Positions 15,138-21,790 of a stretch of DNA of 23,082 nt are shown here, piece after piece. Each line of letters begins with the position of its first letter. The stretch's first letter is position 1. Source of the stretch: JBGCED01 sp045106055 (GTDB taxonomy: Bacteria > Pseudomonadota > Alphaproteobacteria > CBDDJK01); the NCBI GenBank assembly GCA_045106055.1, contig JBGCED010000126.1, positions 1-23,082 of the forward strand, written 5' to 3'. Under the pieces are notes generated by a model, which ran no database searches, was not told the origin of the DNA, and saw only the letters and a list, made by a program, of their open reading frames with translations. Made by a program: the position numbers and the translations under genes.

Positions 15138-15680
15138 ATGACTAAATTAAAATTTTTATCTTCATATAATATCCTTGCTTTATTATCCGCTGGCGGGGTG
15201 TTGTTTTTTAGCGCGATGGGACAGTTTGCACATGCCGACGGCACCCATTATATCAACCAAGATGAAGCGGCTTTGCGCATTGGTGCTGGCTATTATGACA
15301 TTACCGATGATGATGATGGCGCAGAAATTCATGCAGAATATCATGCGGGCTATAAAATTGCGGATCATGTGCGCCCCTTTATTGGCGCGATGGCAACCAG
15401 CGATAAGGCCTTATATGGCTATGCGGGCTTTCGCCTTGAAGCTGATATTACGCCAAAATGGCAGCTTGCACCCTCTTTCGCAGCAGGGCTTTATGCAGAT
15501 GGCGATGGTAAGGATTTGGGGCATACCGTTAATTTTCGCTCTGCGATAGAGGTGAATTATTTGCTTCAAAATAAGGGGCGTATCGGGGCGTCGCTTTATC
15601 ATCTATCCAATTCAGGGCTGGGCGTAAAAAATCCTGGTACGGAAGTGGTTAGCATGCATTACACGCACCCAATTAATTAA
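15138..15680 (+). CDS. pagL: PagL-family lipid A 3-O-deacylase
   Basis: This is a 180-aa outer-membrane beta-barrel enzyme that removes the 3-O acyl chain of lipid A. A signal peptide with core about 12-28 ends in AHA near residue 33. The barrel strands alternate polar and aromatic residues (AALRIGAGYYDI, AEIHAEYHAGYKI, LYGYAGFRLEADI, WQLAPSFAAGLYADG). The catalytic set is His155 and Ser157 in LYHLSNSGLG plus Glu169 in KNPGTEVV. The +2 and +14 spacing equals that of the known His126/Ser128/Glu140 triad of Pseudomonas PagL. The protein closes with a short strand, as barrels do. It converges on the choline-sulfatase gene with only 6 bp between the stops and no clear terminator. The ribosome-binding site is weak. 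Confidence 0.85.
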   Translation: MTKLKFLSSYNILALLSAGGVLFFSAMGQFAHADGTHYINQDEAALRIGAGYYDITDDDDGAEIHAEYHAGYKIADHVRPFIGAMATSDKALYGYAGFRLEADITPKWQLAPSFAAGLYADGDGKDLGHTVNFRSAIEVNYLLQNKGRIGASLYHLSNSGLGVKNPGTEVVSMHYTHPIN

Positions 15681-15686
15681 ATCCAT

Positions 15687-17246
15687 TCACGATTTATCGG
15701 ATGCTGGTTTATCGGGTGCTGGTTTATCGGATGATGGTTGGGGATAGCGCTGATTATGTTCAAGCCTGTTTAAATCCATATGATTGCGCATAAACCGATT
15801 GCTGGCATCCTTAATGGGTTGATGATCCCACGCATGATATTTTCCCTTTCGCAGTGCGCTGCTTACCAGCTTGCGGTTGGCTTGTGATTCGCGCACCTGT
15901 TGATCAAAGCGATCCATATCCCATATTTCATTGGAAAGCGTTTTCATTTTTTTCATTTCTGCTTTTTCAGAGGGCTTATCTGCCAAATTCACCAATTCAT
16001 TTGGGTCGCTTGAAAGGTTAAATAATTGATCTGGGTCAAGCGCGCAGTGATTATATTTGTAAGAACCGCTGCGAATTGAAACCAAGGGCGCATGCGATCC
16101 TTCGGCGGCATATTCCATCAAAACAGGCTGGGTGCGCGTTTCCCCATTCATAACAGGCAGCAAACTATGCCCATCAATTTTGCTTACATTCATATCCCGC
16201 TCTATACCAGCCAAATCACAAATTGTAGGCATAATATCCAGCTGCGATACAGGGCATTTAATGCGCGATGGCGCATGATCGGGGTGTTTGATCATTAAGG
16301 GAATGCGGGCTGAGCCTTCATAAAAGGACATTTTATACCACAGACCGCGCTCTCCAATCATATCCCCATGATCGGATAGGAATATAATAATGGGCTGCTG
16401 ATCGGTTGCACTTAACGCATCCATCATTTCGCCAATTTTCTCATCCAAATAGGATATATTGGCAAAATAAGCCTGTCTTGCAGTTTTTATATGCTGGTCC
16501 GTGATGTTATAGGCAGCGTGGTTATAGGATGCCAATAGGCGTTTTGAATGGGCATCTTGATGATCCGCATCCATTTCCAAAATGGTGGGATAAAGCTGCG
16601 CGCAATCTTCATAAAGCTGCATATATTTCTTGCGTGCAACATAGGGATCATGCGGATGGGTGAAGCTGACCGTAAGACACCATGGGCGTTCATCCTTGCC
16701 GCGTGCCAAATCATAAATTTTTTGAGTTGCGCAAAACGCAACCTCATCATCAAATTCCAACTGATTGGATATTTCGGCAATGCCCGCATCGGTGACGCTG
16801 CCCATATTATGATACCACCAATCGGCGCGTTTTTCTGGGGCGCGATAATCGGGAGTCCATGCAAAATCAGCAGGGTAAATATCCGTGGTTAGCCGTTCTT
16901 CAAAGCCATGCAGCTGATCGGGACCCACAAAATGCATTTTCCCGCACAGGCTGGTTTGATAGCCAGCTTCCCTTAAATAATGGGCAAAACTGGGGGTCGC
17001 GGCTGGAAATTCAGCTGCATTATCATAGATTCCAGTTCTTGAAGGCAGCTGCCCCGTCATAAAAGCACTGCGCGCAGGGGCGCATAAGGGGGATGCCGTA
17101 TAGCAATTTGAAAAAACCATAGAATCCGCAGCCAAGGCTTTTAGCGTTGGCGCGTGCAGGAAATCAGCGGGGCCGCGACTGTTAAACAGCTTGCCTGTTA
17201 ACTGATCCGCCATAATGATTAGGATATTCGGATGTTTTTGATCCAT
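15687..17246 (-). CDS. betC: Choline-sulfatase
   Basis: BetC hydrolyses choline-O-sulfate to choline and sulfate, feeding choline to glycine-betaine synthesis or catabolism. The alkaline-phosphatase-like sulfatase fold shows ILIIMADQ with metal ligands near the N-terminus and the signature LCAPARSAFMTG, whose Cys55 (numbered from ATG 17246) becomes formylglycine. Others are GYQTSLCGKMHF, FTHPHDPY and FLSDHGDMIGERGLWYK. The C-terminal choline-sulfatase segment WDMDRFDQQVRESQANRKLV and YHAWDHQP is present. An upstream TTG at 17261 would add five residues; the ATG is preferred. Three 15-bp units encode the tail (DKPAP/DKPAS). A formylglycine-generating enzyme and betA/betB are not in the window. 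It probably shares a transcript with the upstream aminotransferase genes. Confidence 0.93.
   Translation of the reverse strand: MDQKHPNILIIMADQLTGKLFNSRGPADFLHAPTLKALAADSMVFSNCYTASPLCAPARSAFMTGQLPSRTGIYDNAAEFPAATPSFAHYLREAGYQTSLCGKMHFVGPDQLHGFEERLTTDIYPADFAWTPDYRAPEKRADWWYHNMGSVTDAGIAEISNQLEFDDEVAFCATQKIYDLARGKDERPWCLTVSFTHPHDPYVARKKYMQLYEDCAQLYPTILEMDADHQDAHSKRLLASYNHAAYNITDQHIKTARQAYFANISYLDEKIGEMMDALSATDQQPIIIFLSDHGDMIGERGLWYKMSFYEGSARIPLMIKHPDHAPSRIKCPVSQLDIMPTICDLAGIERDMNVSKIDGHSLLPVMNGETRTQPVLMEYAAEGSHAPLVSIRSGSYKYNHCALDPDQLFNLSSDPNELVNLADKPSEKAEMKKMKTLSNEIWDMDRFDQQVRESQANRKLVSSALRKGKYHAWDHQPIKDASNRFMRNHMDLNRLEHNQRYPQPSSDKPAPDKPASDKS
15691..15735 (-). repeat. Three 15-bp tandem units at the 3' end of betC
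   Basis: Plus-strand units GATTTATCGGATGCT (15691-15705), GGTTTATCGGGTGCT (15706-15720) and GGTTTATCGGATGAT (15721-15735) keep the frame and encode the repetitive Asp-Lys-Pro tail of the sulfatase. Confidence 0.9.
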
Positions 17247-17273
17247 TTTTGAAAATACCAAGCTTAGGGTTGA

Positions 17274-18455
17274 TCATTGAAATGTTTTTAATCTTTCAAC
17301 AATCAAGTCAATCTGGTCAAATGTCAAGTCTGGAAAAAGGGGAAGTGAAAAAACACGATCCGCATAATCGCGCGCCGCAGGGCATTGTTGCTGATCATAG
17401 CCCAAATTTTGATAAAAGGGCTGGGTGAAAATTGCAGGATAATGCACCTGTATTTTAATGCCGCAATCATAAATTTTACGCATTAATGCTTCTTTTTTGG
17501 CAATATCGCCCATCCAGCGCACAGGATAAAGATGATGCGCGCAGCGGCTTTTGGTCTTGGATGCGGGAAGCGGCTGTAATTGAGTGATTTTATGTGCTGC
17601 AAATGCTGCATCATAATAAGCAGCAAGCTGCGCGCGCCTTTCAATAAAGCCATCCAGCTTTTGAAGCTGGCTTAATCCAAGCGCCGCTTGAAAATCGCTT
17701 ATTCTTGCATTTATGCCAAACCCCACTTGCTGCATATGCCATGGATAATGATCGCCGCGCTTAATCCCGTGCGAACGCGCTGCGCTTATTGCGTGAAATA
17801 AATCATCTTTTGTTGTGGTGATTGCGCCGCCTTCGCCGGTTGTGATTGATTTTACAGGATGGAAGCTAAAGGTGCAAAATTCAGAATATATAGCCGCGCC
17901 CGCTTTTTGCCCAAATTGATCGCTTGCCCCCAGCGCATGACAGCCATCTTCAACCAGTTTAAACCCATATTTTAATTTAAGATCATATAGGCGTTTCATA
18001 TCCACCAGCCGCCCATTAAGATGCACAGGCACAATTAAATCAGGCAAGACTTGATTTGCGTTTGCTGTTGATAGTGCCTGTTCCAGCCAGTCAAGATCCA
18101 TCAATCCCGTTTGCGGATCACATTCAATAAAATCAAGCTGCGCGCCAAGCATTAAAACCATATTTGCGGTGGCAACAAAGCTGATTGCGGGTACCCATAC
18201 GCGGCTTGATGGGGTGATCCCCGCTGCTTGATAGGCAAGATAAAGCGCAGCAGTGCCTGAATTTACCGCCAAGGCTTTGGTTGCTGGCGCGTTTTGGGGC
18301 TGGCAATAGGCAGCAAGCGCCTGTTCAAATTCAGCTGTTTTTGGCCCTTGGGTTAAATAATCACTGGCAAGGGCGCTGCACACGGCGTTGACATCGCGAT
18401 CATCAATCGTTTGCTTGCCATAGCCGATATTAAGCTTATCTGTTGCGTTGGTCAT
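17274..18455 (-). CDS. DegT/DnrJ/EryC1/StrS aminotransferase, PseC-like
   Basis: This 393-aa PLP enzyme of the sugar aminotransferase family most resembles PseC, the 4-aminotransferase of pseudaminic acid synthesis. Cues are NIGYGKQTIDDRDVNAV, DYLTQGPKTAEFEQAL, AVNSGTAALYLAYQAAGI, VEDGCHALGA and FSFHPVKSITTGEGGAI, whose Lys202 (from the 18455 ATG) holds PLP. GFGINARISDFQAALGLSQL also fits. A TTG start at 18497 would overlap the aspartate aminotransferase gene by 32 bp; the ATG at 18455 starts 10 bp after that stop and opens at the conserved N-terminus, so it is chosen. No other pse or glycan genes are nearby, so the sugar substrate is uncertain. No typical ribosome-binding site precedes it, which suggests coupling to the upstream gene. 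Confidence 0.85.
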   Translation of the reverse strand: MTNATDKLNIGYGKQTIDDRDVNAVCSALASDYLTQGPKTAEFEQALAAYCQPQNAPATKALAVNSGTAALYLAYQAAGITPSSRVWVPAISFVATANMVLMLGAQLDFIECDPQTGLMDLDWLEQALSTANANQVLPDLIVPVHLNGRLVDMKRLYDLKLKYGFKLVEDGCHALGASDQFGQKAGAAIYSEFCTFSFHPVKSITTGEGGAITTTKDDLFHAISAARSHGIKRGDHYPWHMQQVGFGINARISDFQAALGLSQLQKLDGFIERRAQLAAYYDAAFAAHKITQLQPLPASKTKSRCAHHLYPVRWMGDIAKKEALMRKIYDCGIKIQVHYPAIFTQPFYQNLGYDQQQCPAARDYADRVFSLPLFPDLTFDQIDLIVERLKTFQ

Positions 18456-18465
18456 ATTAGAGGGG

Positions 18466-19683
18466 CTAACCGTTAAGTGCGCTGCAAGCGCGGGCAAGCC
18501 GCATCATTGCTTCATGTAAAATTTCCATCGAAGTTGCATAGGATATGCGAAAATAAGGTTCTAGTCCAAAGGCTTTGCCTTGAACAGCGGCAAGCCCTTC
18601 TGCTTCCAGCAGATAAGTCACAAAATCCGTATCATTCTCTATTTTTTTACCCGTTGGCGTGACCTTGCCAATCATCCCATGACACGAGGGGTAAACATAA
18701 AATGCGCCTTGCGGCATCATGCAATCCAGCCCATCAATCGCATTGATCGCCGCCACCACAAAATCGCGGCGTTTTTTGAATTCCTGATTGTGGGTTTGAA
18801 TGAAATCCTGCGGCCCTTCCAACGCTTCAATCGCTGCATGCTGCACAAAAGTGGTTGGGCTGGTGATGGATTGCGAATTTAACATTGCCATCGCTTTGAT
18901 CAGCTTTTCACTGCCCGCAGCATAGCCAAGCCGCCAGCCCGTCATGCAATAGGCTTTGGAAAAGCCATTTAAAACCAAGCAACGCTCTTTTAATCTGGGT
19001 TCAATTTGAGGAAGGGTGAAAAATTGAAAATCATCATAGATAATATGCTCATAAATATCATCGGTCAGAATCTGAACATGGGCATTTTTCGGGCTTAATA
19101 AAATATCCGCCAATGCTTTAAGCTCTGCTTTGTCATAGCATGCCCCCGTGGGGTTTGACGGGGAATTTAACACAAGCCATTTGGTTTTTGGGGTAATTTC
19201 GGCATCAAGCTGATCTGGGGTAAGTTTAAAGCCTTGCTGCTGATCGCAATCCACAATCACAGGCTTTGCGCCCATTAGCATTGCAATATCAGGATAGCTA
19301 ACCCAATAAGGCGCAGGCACAATCACTTCATCCGATTCTTCAAGTGTGGCAAGAAACGCATCAAAGATAATATGCTTGCCGCCAACCGCAACGCAAATTT
19401 GATTTTGCGCATAATCCAGCCCATTTTCCCGCTTAAATTTTGACACAATCGCTTTTTTTAATGCAGGTTCACCCGCAGGCGCACCATAGCGGGTTTTGCC
19501 GGCATCCATTGCGCGTTTTGCAGCCTCAATAATATGGTGGGGCGTGTCAAAATCAGGCTCACCCGCTGCCAAGGGAATCACATCAATCCCATCGGCTTTC
19601 ATTTGATTCGCCTTTGCGGTGATTGCCACCGTTGGCGATGGCGCAATTTTGGATAGTCTGTTTGCAAATAGCGGATGTGACAT
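18466..19683 (-). CDS. aspC: Class I aspartate aminotransferase
   Basis: This 405-aa cytoplasmic PLP enzyme interconverts aspartate and 2-oxoglutarate with oxaloacetate and glutamate. It is of the bacterial I-gamma type (also active on prephenate in some species). Visible motifs are AAGEPDFDTPHHI, TRYGAPAGEPALK, PAPYWVSYPD, LNSPSNPTGACY and LTDDIYEHIIYDD. FSKAYCMTGWRLGY carries the PLP Lys243 and phosphate-binding Arg251, and FRISYATS near the end carries the substrate-binding Arg. Length is typical. It is directly followed by the PseC-like gene (10 bp), probably in one transcript with betC. A 60-bp gap separates it from the oxidoreductase gene upstream. Confidence 0.92.
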   Translation of the reverse strand: MSHPLFANRLSKIAPSPTVAITAKANQMKADGIDVIPLAAGEPDFDTPHHIIEAAKRAMDAGKTRYGAPAGEPALKKAIVSKFKRENGLDYAQNQICVAVGGKHIIFDAFLATLEESDEVIVPAPYWVSYPDIAMLMGAKPVIVDCDQQQGFKLTPDQLDAEITPKTKWLVLNSPSNPTGACYDKAELKALADILLSPKNAHVQILTDDIYEHIIYDDFQFFTLPQIEPRLKERCLVLNGFSKAYCMTGWRLGYAAGSEKLIKAMAMLNSQSITSPTTFVQHAAIEALEGPQDFIQTHNQEFKKRRDFVVAAINAIDGLDCMMPQGAFYVYPSCHGMIGKVTPTGKKIENDTDFVTYLLEAEGLAAVQGKAFGLEPYFRISYATSMEILHEAMMRLARACSALNG

Positions 19684-19743
19684 GATAAGCAGAATCCTTA
19701 ATAATCAATCGGTCATAATATAAAGGGTGAAGAAAAGATAAAG

Positions 19744-20778
19744 CTAGCTTAAATCCATATCCACAACGATTCGGCCTTGAACTCCACCTTCCAAGATGGA
19801 TTTTGTATATTCAGGCACTTGTTCAAGATGAATATGGGTGGTAACCGCTTCCAAAGTTGATTTTGGCAAATCGCTTGCAAGGCGCTGCCAGCAAATATTG
19901 CGGGTTTCGCGCGGGCAAATCACCGAATCAATTCCAATCAGCCGCACCCCGCGCAATAAAAAGGGCAGCACAGTGCCACTAAGGCTGCTGCCCCCTGCAA
20001 GTCCAACCGCTGCAACTGACCCGCCATAGGCAATTTGTGCAAGCACCCTTGCAAGCATTACCCCGCCAACAGCGTCAATCGCAGCCGCCCAATTCTCTTT
20101 TTCCAAGGGGCGTTTGCTGGCGACATTTAATTCATCGCGATTGACAATTTGGGTTGCGCCAAGCTTGGTTAAAAATTCTGCAGCTTGCGGCTTTCCTGTG
20201 ACCGCAGCAACATCATAGCCATAATGTGATAACAGGCTAACGGCGATCGATCCAACTCCGCCGCTTGCACCCGTGACCAGCACAGGTAAATTTGCGTTGG
20301 TTGATAGCCCTTGCTGCTCCAATAAATAGATTGCCAGCATGGCGGTAAAGCCCGCTGTTCCAATGCTCATCGCTTGTGCCATCGATAGACCATCTGGCAA
20401 GGGAACAAGCCAATCCCCGTCAATGCGTGCCAGCCCGCTAAGCCCGCCATTGAAAAACTCGCCAACGCGCCACCCCGTTAGCAGCACTTTATCGCCCGCT
20501 TTATAATCCTTGTGATGGGATTCCAAAACCTCGCCCGCAAAATCAATTCCAGGAATATGGGGATAGGATTTAACCAGCCTGCCAATGCCATTTACCACCA
20601 TTGCATCCTTATAATTTAAGGTCGAATGATGTATTTTAACCACAACATCTTGCTGCTTGCCCTCGGGGCTTGGCAAGTCACTTGCGCTAATATCATCAAA
20701 ATGATGATGAATTTTACCTTGATCATCTTCGGTTAATCGAATCGCTTTTGACATCGTTTTTGACATGGCTTTTGACAT
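19744..20778 (-). CDS. acuI: AcuI/YhdH-type MDR oxidoreductase (acrylyl-CoA reductase)
   Basis: This 344-aa medium-chain dehydrogenase/reductase lacks the structural zinc motif. It belongs to the YhdH/AcuI group that reduces acrylyl-CoA to propionyl-CoA with NADPH, a detoxifying step in marine dimethylsulfoniopropionate breakdown. NYKDAMVVNGIGRLVKSYPHIPGIDFAG is diagnostic, read at about 55-82. LVTGASGGVGSIAVSLLSHYG (about 168-188) is the cofactor-binding turn. GWRVGEFFNGG and RGVRLIGIDSV are further family motifs. AAGGAG precedes the ATG at 20778 by 7-8 bp and decides the start among three in-frame ATGs created by a 12-bp repeat (MSKAMSKTMSKA). No DMSP lyase or demethylase is in the window, so the DMSP link is inference. 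Confidence 0.88.
   Translation of the reverse strand: MSKAMSKTMSKAIRLTEDDQGKIHHHFDDISASDLPSPEGKQQDVVVKIHHSTLNYKDAMVVNGIGRLVKSYPHIPGIDFAGEVLESHHKDYKAGDKVLLTGWRVGEFFNGGLSGLARIDGDWLVPLPDGLSMAQAMSIGTAGFTAMLAIYLLEQQGLSTNANLPVLVTGASGGVGSIAVSLLSHYGYDVAAVTGKPQAAEFLTKLGATQIVNRDELNVASKRPLEKENWAAAIDAVGGVMLARVLAQIAYGGSVAAVGLAGGSSLSGTVLPFLLRGVRLIGIDSVICPRETRNICWQRLASDLPKSTLEAVTTHIHLEQVPEYTKSILEGGVQGRIVVDMDLS
20743..20778 (-). repeat. Three 12-bp tandem units at the 5' end of acuI
   Basis: Plus-strand units CGCTTTTGACAT, CGTTTTTGACAT and GGCTTTTGACAT (20743-20778) encode MSKA-MSKT-MSKA on the minus strand, giving three successive in-frame ATG codons at the start of the gene. Confidence 0.92.
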
Positions 20779-20799
20779 CGTTTCTCTCCTTTTTATTGT

Positions 20800-20816
20800 G
20801 TGATCTTCACGATCAC
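20800..20816. promoter_or_regulatory. Inverted repeat between recR and acuI
   Basis: GTGATC-TTCAC-GATCAC sits 22 bp upstream of the acuI ATG. It could be an operator for acuI. It is a poor minus-strand terminator because no T-run follows in that direction. Confidence 0.35.
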
Positions 20817-20835
20817 TTTTAAAACTTTTTTTAAC

Positions 20836-21429
20836 TTAAATCAATTGCCGTCTTGCGGTTAATGCTGCGCGCAGCGTGCCGTCATCCAAATAATCCAGTT
20901 CGCCGCCAATGGGAACGCCGTGCGCCAAGCGCGTTACTTCAAGCGGCAGGGTTTCAACCATCTCGCTGATATAATGGGCGGTGGTTTGACCGTCAACCGT
21001 CAAATTGGTTGCAATGATAAGCTCTTTGATAAGGTCATTTTCATTCAATCGAATCATTAAATTGCTTAAATTTAGGGTTTCAGGGCCAATCCCATCAAGC
21101 GCGGATAAGCAGCCCCCTAAAATATGATATTGCCCGCGATAGCCCCCAGCGCGCTCTAATGCCCAAAGATCGCCCACTTCCTCAACCACGCATAATTGAT
21201 GCTGGTCGCGGCTGTTATCTTGGCAGATGGCACAAGGGTCAACATTGTCAATATTGCCGCAAATGGTGCAAAGGGTAATGACTTGCTCTAGCTTTGAAAG
21301 CGCGCCGATTAAGGGATTTAGCAAACTATCTGGCTTTTTGATCAAGGCAAGCGCAAAGCGTTTTGCAGAACGCGGGCCAAGCCCAGGCATTCTTGATAAT
21401 ATTTTTACAAGCTGTTCCAGTTCTTTCAT
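20836..21429 (-). CDS. recR: Recombination protein RecR
   Basis: RecR works with RecO and RecF to load RecA at single-strand gaps. This 197-aa protein has the N-terminal helix-hairpin-helix (SRMPGLGPRSAKRFALALI, 12-30), a C4 zinc-binding site (Cys54, 57, 66 and 69) and a Toprim domain (LCVVEEVGDLWALERAGGY from 79; IIATNLTVDGQTTAHYI), followed by VTRLAHGVPIGGELDYLDDGTL. Length and layout are canonical. In most bacteria recR follows dnaX and ybaB; here the upstream side is a non-coding stretch and a divergent transporter gene, so that linkage is broken. The ribosome-binding site is weak. Confidence 0.96.
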   Translation of the reverse strand: MKELEQLVKILSRMPGLGPRSAKRFALALIKKPDSLLNPLIGALSKLEQVITLCTICGNIDNVDPCAICQDNSRDQHQLCVVEEVGDLWALERAGGYRGQYHILGGCLSALDGIGPETLNLSNLMIRLNENDLIKELIIATNLTVDGQTTAHYISEMVETLPLEVTRLAHGVPIGGELDYLDDGTLRAALTARRQLI

Positions 21430-21790
21430 AATGGCTCATCGCACAAAATATAGCATAAGATTCAAACTCATATTGTCTCTAAGCTTTTTTAAAGGTGAAG
21501 TAAACACGCAAAATTAGATTGTCTTCAATCAAGGGCGGGCAAAAAAGTATAATTGTTGAGCAAAAAAATATTTGCGGATCAGGGGCAACTGTTGTAGCTT
21601 CACATCAGTTGAATTGGAGGAGTTCTAACTAAAAATTTAAAAAACGCATCATTTATGTATCTATATATCTTATGTATTTATGTATCTATATATCTTATGT
21701 GTGGCTTTTTAAATTAGCGCTGCTCTTTTTCACAAAACTTAAAATCTTTTTAACACTTACATCACTATAATAGTGGGAGAGGCATGATCC
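21430..21790. other. 361-bp non-coding region upstream of the transporter gene
   Basis: No convincing gene is seen. The stretch holds the divergent promoters of recR and the solute-binding gene, a 25-bp tandem repeat (21652-21701), and an orphan ribosome-binding-like GGAGGAG (21616-21622) with no start codon behind it. A 13-bp palindrome CACTAT-A-ATAGTG (21763-21775) directly precedes the real ribosome-binding site GGGAGAGG (21775-21782). A TATAAT at 21548-21553 has a weak -35 partner. Confidence 0.6.
21652..21701. repeat. 25-bp tandem direct repeat, two copies
   Basis: Two adjacent 25-bp units (21652-21676 and 21677-21701) differ only at the last base. Each begins TTTATGTATCTATATATCTT and is pure A/T apart from a few G and C. 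The repeat lies about 90 bp upstream of the polyol-binding protein gene and may serve as a paired regulator site. Confidence 0.88.

Noticed and set aside
18456..18497. Upstream TTG start of the PseC-like gene
   Set aside because: It would overlap the aspartate aminotransferase gene and add residues before the conserved N-terminus.
20800..20820. recR terminator
   Set aside because: The hairpin is followed by Ts only on the plus strand, opposite to recR.
21227..21517. 96-codon plus-strand reading frame over the recR start
   Set aside because: It is antisense to the conserved recR N-terminus and has no recognisable protein features.
21766..21771. TATAAT as a -10 box for the polyol-binding gene
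   Set aside because: A start about 7 bases further on would fall inside the ribosome-binding site, leaving almost no leader; it is more likely part of the palindrome.
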